64,000 bases of DNA, taken from Streptomyces sp. 2131.1 (GTDB taxonomy: Bacteria > Actinomycetota > Actinomycetes > Streptomycetales > Streptomycetaceae). Under the pieces are notes generated by a model. That model was given only the letters and a program-made list of their open reading frames with translations. It searched no databases and was not told the origin of the DNA. Positions within the stretch are counted from its first letter, which is position 1. Every line of letters begins with the position of its first letter. The position numbers and the translations under genes were made by a program. Below, piece by piece: positions 59,593-64,000 of this stretch. The DNA lies in contig NZ_FNSY01000001.1 of the NCBI RefSeq assembly GCF_900105515.1, positions 5,258,001-5,322,000 of the forward strand, in the 5' to 3' direction.

Positions 59593-61179
59593 GTGGACCA
59601 GATGTCACTGCTGCTCCTGCTGCTGCTCGGAGCCGTGGTCACGGTTCCGCTCGGCGACCGGCTGAAACTGCCCGCACCGGTCCTGATGACGCTCTTCGGG
59701 GTCGTGCTGGCCTTCGTCAGCTTCGTGCCGAACGTGGACATCCCGCCGGAGATCATCCTCCCCGCCCTGCTGCCCCCGCTGCTCTACGCCTCGGTGCAGC
59801 GGACCTCCTGGCGGCAGTTCGCGGCGAACAAGCGGCCCATCTTCCTGCTGGCCGTCGCCCTGGTCTTCCTCACGACCGCCGCCGTCGCCGCGGTGGCCCA
59901 CACGATCGTGCCCGGGCTGCCGCTGGCCGCCGCCGTCGCGCTCGGCGCGCTCGTCGCCCCGCCCGACCCGGTCGCCGCGACCGCCGTCGCCGGCTCCGTC
60001 GGGCTGCCCCGCCGGCTCGTCTCCATCCTGGAGGGCGAGGGGCTCTTCAACGACGTCACCGCGATCGTTCTGTACCACGTGGCCATCGCGGCCGCCGTGA
60101 GCGGGACCTTCTCGCTGCCCGAGGCGTTCGGGCTGCTCGCGCTGTCCGCCGTGGTCGCCATCGCGGTCGGGATCGCGCTCGGCTGGCTCACCATCAAGCT
60201 GATGGGCCTGCTCGGCGACGCCACCCTCCAGGTCGGACTGACCCTGCTGGTGCCGTTCGTCAGCTACGTGCTCGCCGAGGAGCTGATGGGCTCCGGCGTG
60301 CTCGCCGTCCTGATGACCGCGATCTTCCTCGCCGAGCACACCGCGGACGCCGACGACGTCCTCGGCCGGCTCACCGGACGCACCTTCTGGGAGATCGTCG
60401 ACACCCTCGTCACCGGGATCGCCTTCGGGCTGATCGGCCTCGAACTGCACAACGTGTTCGGCACGGCGGACGGCCGGGAGCTGGAGATGGTCGGCTGGGG
60501 CCTCGCCGTCGTCGCGGTCGTCGTCGGCGTACGGCTCCTCTATCTGCTCCCGGCCACCTGGCTGGCCAAACGGCTGCACACCCGGCGGGACGTCAGCGAG
60601 GAGATCCCCACCAGCTGGCGGGAGACCGTCATCATGTGGTGGGCCGGGATGCGCGGGGTGGCCTCCGTGGCGCTGGCCCTCGCGATCCCGCTGGAGACGG
60701 ACGACGGCAAACCGTTCCCCGGCCGCGACGAGATCGTCTTCATCGCGTTCTCCGTGATCATGGTGACCCTGGTCTTCCAGGGGCTGACGCTGCCCTGGCT
60801 GGTGCGGAAGCTCGGGGTGCGCGCGGACACCGACGCCGAGGCGGCCCTGGAGAAGGACCTCGCGATCCGGGCGGCCAAGGCGGCCCGCCGACGGCTCAAG
60901 AAGATCGAGGAGACCGAGGACCTCCCCGAGGACGTCGTCGAGCGGCTGCACCGGCTCGCGTACGACGTGGGGGCGCGGATCAGCCCCGAGATGGTCGACG
61001 ACGAACGGCGCGACGCCTACGCCAAGCGCGTCGAGCGGTTCCAGGCGGTCAGCCGCATCCAGCGCGAGATGATGTCGGCCGCCCGCCACGCGGTGCTCTC
61101 CGCCCGCAGCGAGCCCGGCTCGGACCCCGAGGTCGTCGACCGGGTCCTGCGGCAGCTGGACGTGCGCAGCCTGCGCTGA
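59593..61179 (+). CDS. Na+/H+ antiporter, NhaP/CPA1 family
   Basis: A 528-residue membrane protein with ~12 spans followed by a ~120-residue cytoplasmic, charged helical tail. Transport motifs APPDPVAATAVAGSVGLPRRLVSILEGEGLFNDVTAIVLY (ion-binding Asp region), TGIAFGLIGLELHNVF and WWAGMRGVASVALALAIPL match CPA1 exchangers. It likely exports Na+ or K+ for protons. The GTG at 59593 is after GGAAGG. Its stop is 6 nt from the convergent MscS stop. Confidence 0.9.
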   Translation: MDQMSLLLLLLLGAVVTVPLGDRLKLPAPVLMTLFGVVLAFVSFVPNVDIPPEIILPALLPPLLYASVQRTSWRQFAANKRPIFLLAVALVFLTTAAVAAVAHTIVPGLPLAAAVALGALVAPPDPVAATAVAGSVGLPRRLVSILEGEGLFNDVTAIVLYHVAIAAAVSGTFSLPEAFGLLALSAVVAIAVGIALGWLTIKLMGLLGDATLQVGLTLLVPFVSYVLAEELMGSGVLAVLMTAIFLAEHTADADDVLGRLTGRTFWEIVDTLVTGIAFGLIGLELHNVFGTADGRELEMVGWGLAVVAVVVGVRLLYLLPATWLAKRLHTRRDVSEEIPTSWRETVIMWWAGMRGVASVALALAIPLETDDGKPFPGRDEIVFIAFSVIMVTLVFQGLTLPWLVRKLGVRADTDAEAALEKDLAIRAAKAARRRLKKIEETEDLPEDVVERLHRLAYDVGARISPEMVDDERRDAYAKRVERFQAVSRIQREMMSAARHAVLSARSEPGSDPEVVDRVLRQLDVRSLR

Positions 61180-61185
61180 AGGGGC

Positions 61186-62319
61186 TCAGCCACGGCCCGT
61201 GCGCGGTGTCCTGTTCCAGCTGCTCATGGACTTCTCGTCCCGGCCGTTCAACGACACCGCCGGCCACGCGTCGCCGGGCGGGAGCACGGCGGGGGCCGTC
61301 GCCACCCGCGGCAGCGCGTACGGGTGGTGGTCGCGCAGCCAGCCGATCATCTGCTCCCGGACCGCGCATCGCGCCGTCCAGATGTCGTCCGCGTCCTTCG
61401 CCGTGACCACCGCGCGCACCTCGATCGTCGTCGGCGTGGTGTCCGTGACCGCCAGGGACCAGTTCCGGCCGTCCCAGGCGGCGCACTCGCCGAGGATGTC
61501 CCGCAGCTTGTCGCGCATCGCCTCGATCGGCGCCGAGTGGTCGAGATGGAAGAAGACCGAACCGGTCATCTGCACACCGCCGCGCGACCAGTTCTGGAAC
61601 GGCTTGCCCGTGAAGTACGAGACCGGCATCGTGATCCGCCGCTCGTCCCACGTACGCACCGCGAGGAAGGTCAGCGTGATCTCCTCGATCGTGCCCCACT
61701 CCTCGTCCACCACCACCGTGTCGCCGATCCGCACCATGTCGCCGAAGGCGATCTGGAGTCCGGCGAAGAGGTTGCCGAGCGTGGACTGCGCGGCGACACC
61801 GGCGACGATGCCGAGGAGTCCGGCCGACGCCAGCATCGAGGTGCCGACGGTCTGCATCGCGGGGAACGTCAGCAGCATCGCGGACACCGCCACGGTCGCC
61901 ACCACCGCGATGACCACTCGCTGGATCAGCGTCACCTGCGTGCGCACCCGGCGCACCCGCGCCGGGTCACGGTTGTGGGCCGCCGCGTAGCGCGCGTACA
62001 CGGAGTCGACGACCGCGACGGCGATCCGCACCACCAGCCAGGCCGACGCCCCGATCAGCACCAGCGTCAGCATCCGGGCGATGCCCACCCGGTGGTCCCG
62101 GACCGCGCCGAGCCCCGTGTGGGCGTACGTACCGCGCAGCAGCGCCGCGCACATGACCAGCTGGAACGGGATCCGGCAGCGCCGCAGCATCCCCCACAGC
62201 GGGGTCTCGTGGTGACGGGCGTCGGCACGCCTGAGCAGCAGATCGAGCAGCCAGCCCGCCGCCAGGGTGATCACGATCGCCCCGCCGAGGACGATCAGCG
62301 GCCGCAGAACGTTCTCCAT
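61186..62319 (-). CDS. MscS-family mechanosensitive channel
   Basis: A 377-residue protein with four or five spans. The pore helix and beta domain are recognisable: SAGLLGIVAGVAAQSTLGNLFAGLQIAFGDMVRIGDTVVVDEEWGTIEEITL, then VRTWDERRITMPVSYF. The C-terminal domain is cytoplasmic. MscS channels open on membrane tension to release osmolytes during hypo-osmotic shock. The ATG at 62319 has GGAGAG 7 nt ahead; a longer version from 62334 lacks good SD spacing. Confidence 0.88.
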   Translation of the reverse strand: MENVLRPLIVLGGAIVITLAAGWLLDLLLRRADARHHETPLWGMLRRCRIPFQLVMCAALLRGTYAHTGLGAVRDHRVGIARMLTLVLIGASAWLVVRIAVAVVDSVYARYAAAHNRDPARVRRVRTQVTLIQRVVIAVVATVAVSAMLLTFPAMQTVGTSMLASAGLLGIVAGVAAQSTLGNLFAGLQIAFGDMVRIGDTVVVDEEWGTIEEITLTFLAVRTWDERRITMPVSYFTGKPFQNWSRGGVQMTGSVFFHLDHSAPIEAMRDKLRDILGECAAWDGRNWSLAVTDTTPTTIEVRAVVTAKDADDIWTARCAVREQMIGWLRDHHPYALPRVATAPAVLPPGDAWPAVSLNGRDEKSMSSWNRTPRTGRG

Positions 62320-62365
62320 GCTGTCGCTCTCCATCCTTTCGAACGCAACTGGCACCATGGGCCTC

Positions 62366-62935
62366 ATGAACATCATGCTTTTCCACTCGATGTACGGTCT
62401 GCGCCCCGCGGTCCACGCGGCAGCCGACCGGCTGCGCGCCGCCGGGCACGAGGTGCGCGTGCCCGATCTGTTCGAGGGGCACACCTTTGATTCGGTGGAG
62501 GAAGCGGAGGCGTTCCGGGAGGAAACGGGCAAGGAGGAGCTGCTGAAGCGGGCCGTGCTGGCCGCCGCGCCCTACTCCGACCAGGGCCTCGTGTACGCGG
62601 GCTTCTCGCTCGGCGCCTCGGTCGCCCAGACCCTGGCGCTCGGCGACGAGAAGGCGCGCGGGCTGCTGCTTTTCCACGGCACGTCTGACATCGCCGAGAA
62701 CGCCTCGGTGGACGAACTGCCCGTGCAGCTGCACGTGGCGGACCCGGACCCGTACGAGACCCCGGACTGGCTGAACTCCTGGTACCTGGACATGCAGCGG
62801 ACCGGGGCGGACGTGGAGGTCTACCGCTACCCGGGCGCCGGGCACCTGTTCACCGACCCTGAGCTGCCGGACTTCGACCGGGAGGCGGCGGAGCTGGCCT
62901 GGAAGGTCGCGATCGGCTTCCTCGCCACGCTGTGA
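62366..62935 (+). CDS. Dienelactone hydrolase-like alpha/beta hydrolase
   Basis: A 189-residue hydrolase. The N-terminal MLFHSMYGLRP is the strand before the oxyanion loop, with VPDLFEGHTFDSVEEA next. The nucleophile elbow is AGFSLGASVAQ (Ser). The acid is in VADPDPYE or nearby, and the His in YPGAGHLFTDPE. Dienelactone hydrolases normally use Cys; here Ser occupies that place, so esterase or lactonase activity is likely. ATGs at 62357, 62366 and 62375 are all possible; no SD decides. It is divergent from the MscS gene. Confidence 0.78.
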   Translation: MNIMLFHSMYGLRPAVHAAADRLRAAGHEVRVPDLFEGHTFDSVEEAEAFREETGKEELLKRAVLAAAPYSDQGLVYAGFSLGASVAQTLALGDEKARGLLLFHGTSDIAENASVDELPVQLHVADPDPYETPDWLNSWYLDMQRTGADVEVYRYPGAGHLFTDPELPDFDREAAELAWKVAIGFLATL

Positions 62936-62939
62936 CGCG

Positions 62940-62974
62940 CGAAGGGCTCCGCGCGGATCGCGCGGAGCCCTTCG
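62940..62974. terminator. 16-bp perfect hairpin between convergent genes
   Basis: CGAAGGGCTCCGCGCG (62940-62955) pairs exactly with 62959-62974 around a GAT loop. It lies between the hydrolase stop (62935) and the DsbA-like stop (62990) and can end both transcripts. Confidence 0.85.
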
Positions 62975-62989
62975 AGGGATGCGGGAGGG

Positions 62990-63835
62990 TCAGCCCTTCA
63001 GCGCGGCGGTCATCGCCGTGTTGTAGTCCTCGACCGTCATCGGTGCGTTCTTGCCGTCGCCGCCGGTGATCTTCTTGCCGTCCATGACGAGGGTCGGTGT
63101 GCCCGTCACGTCGTCCTTGTTCTCGTCGAAGCTCTTGGACATCTTCAGGGCCCAGGCGTCGTACGTGCCGTCCTCGACGGCCTTCTGGAAGTCCTTGTTG
63201 CCCTTGAGGTCCTTCACCGAGTCGGCCACCTTGATCAGGTAGCTGTCGTCCTTGAACTTGTCGTCCGACTCCTCCGGGTGGAACTCCGCCGAGTACAGGG
63301 CGCTCTTGTACTCCAGGAACGCGTCCGTGCTCACGTTCAGGGCGGCGCCGAGCGCGCTCAGGGCGTTCTTGGAGCCCTCGCCGCGGTTGCCGATGACGCC
63401 GTCGCCGAGGCTGTCGCCGTCGATGAACGACGCGCCTATGTACTGGATCTTGTACTTGCCGTCCGCGACGTCCTTGGTGACGGTCGGGCCGACGGTCTGC
63501 TCGAACGAGGCGCAGATCGGGCAGCGCGAGTCCTCGTACAGCTTGAGGGTCTTCTTGGCGCTGTCCTTGCCGATGACGACGGTGGTGCCGTTGGTGCCCG
63601 AGGTGTTCTTGGGCGCGACCACCGTCTTGTCGTCCTTGAGGGCGTCCCAGTGGTCCGGCTTGTTCAGCTGCGCCACCGCGAAGCTGATGCCCGCGACGAC
63701 GGCGAGGCCGGCGACGACCGAGACGCCGACGACGACCTGCCGGCGGGCCTTGTCCTTCTTCGCCTGGCGCTCGCGCTCCGCGCGCAGCCGCTCGCGGGCG
63801 GCGGACTTGTTGGCGTGGTTGTTGCGCTGGCTCAT
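62990..63835 (-). CDS. Membrane-anchored DsbA-like thiol oxidoreductase
   Basis: A 281-residue protein. A basic cytoplasmic head (1-33) is followed by one span (VVVGVSVVAGLAVVAGISFAVA), then a thioredoxin-fold domain outside the cell. The active site is Cys-Pro-Ile-Cys in LYEDSRCPICASFE, and the cis-Pro is in VTGTPTLVMDGKKI. CPIC resembles DsbA/thioredoxin_4 proteins that oxidise or isomerise secreted proteins. A VKOR partner is not visible in the remaining sequence. The ATG at 63835 follows GGAGAACACC. Confidence 0.9.
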   Translation of the reverse strand: MSQRNNHANKSAARERLRAERERQAKKDKARRQVVVGVSVVAGLAVVAGISFAVAQLNKPDHWDALKDDKTVVAPKNTSGTNGTTVVIGKDSAKKTLKLYEDSRCPICASFEQTVGPTVTKDVADGKYKIQYIGASFIDGDSLGDGVIGNRGEGSKNALSALGAALNVSTDAFLEYKSALYSAEFHPEESDDKFKDDSYLIKVADSVKDLKGNKDFQKAVEDGTYDAWALKMSKSFDENKDDVTGTPTLVMDGKKITGGDGKNAPMTVEDYNTAMTAALKG

Positions 63836-63885
63836 GGTGGTGTTCTCCGTGGGGTGTGGGTCGTACGGTCCGGGGTTCGCATTGC

Positions 63886-64000
63886 TCAGAGGGCACAGGC
63901 CCCGAGCGGCGGACCCCTCCGTCCCACGGAGTGCACGAGCAGGCGGGCGTGGGCCGGCGTGCGCGGCCCGGACACGGCGGCGAGCGCCTTGCGGTGCACG
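63886..64000 (-). CDS. Possible 3' end of a minus-strand gene, truncated by the window
   Basis: A minus-strand frame with strong GC third-position bias is open from the window edge to a stop at 63886-63888, ending LLVHSVGRRGPPLGACAL. It could be the tail of a gene starting beyond 64000, or begin at a GTG at 63999. No domain is recognisable, and 38 codons are too few to be sure it is coding. Confidence 0.3.
   Translation of the reverse strand, partial: VHRKALAAVSGPRTPAHARLLVHSVGRRGPPLGACAL

Noticed and set aside
1..64000. CRISPR array, tRNA, rRNA, IS element, prophage or att site
   Set aside because: No regularly spaced repeats, no cloverleaf or conserved rRNA sequence, no transposase or integrase coding region was seen on either strand.

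Overview
This is a Streptomyces-type chromosomal window. The evidence is very high GC with strongly GC-biased third codon positions, frequent GTG starts, and an actinobacterial division and cell-wall (dcw) cluster with sepF, ylmDE, yggT and divIVA but no ftsA. The Mac two-component pair, a DmdR/IdeR-type iron box and a Streptomyces-type intergenic repeat point the same way. I see no IS element, prophage, CRISPR array, tRNA or rRNA; this reads as core chromosome.

Layout. 1-5.3 kb: 3' part of a membrane-associated protein, an alpha/beta esterase, a PlsC acyltransferase, the sensor kinase/regulator pair macS-macR and a D-2-hydroxyacid dehydrogenase. 5.3-8.9 kb: a fused anthranilate synthase behind a Trp-Trp-Trp leader-peptide attenuator, divergent from class II DAHP synthase. 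8.9-9.7 kb: bacterioferritin and its ferredoxin, the latter behind an iron box. 9.8-13.4 kb: a molybdopterin oxidoreductase, endonuclease IV and a PASTA Ser/Thr kinase. 13.5-19.4 kb: thiamin genes thiO-thiS-thiG under a TPP riboswitch, thiE, an Rv2175c-like DNA-binding protein and metF. 19.5-28.7 kb: membrane proteins, a CrtI-like oxidoreductase, a DUF4126 protein behind a perfect MacR-type operator, a TetR / YhgE-Pip permease / degenerate ABC ATPase operon, a HEPN protein, a methyltransferase and a DUF3040 protein. 28.7-34.4 kb: a MoxR-DUF58-transglutaminase operon and a beta-carbonic anhydrase, all on the minus strand.

34.8-52.6 kb is the dcw cluster: rsmH-ftsL-ftsI-murE-murF-mraY-murD-ftsW-murG-ftsQ-ftsZ-ylmD-ylmE-sepF-yggT-divIVA, all on the plus strand. 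It supplies lipid II synthesis, the septal synthase, the Z-ring and its anchor, and the polar growth organiser. murC, ddl, ftsA and mraZ are absent; a strong hairpin sits between murG and ftsQ. 52.8-64 kb: ileS (minus strand, translational T-box leader, swapped GXHH active-site motif), a TraR/DksA protein, lspA, rluD, a GNAT protein, a Na+/H+ antiporter, an MscS channel, a dienelactone-hydrolase-like protein and a membrane-anchored DsbA-like thioredoxin.

The best second-look items are the exact MacR operator in front of the DUF4126 gene, the GXHH isoleucyl-tRNA synthetase with its SD-sequestering T-box, the ABC ATPase that has lost every canonical catalytic motif, the TraR/DksA protein lacking its fourth zinc cysteine, and a recurring leaderless promoter-start arrangement. 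None of these is a wholly new system.
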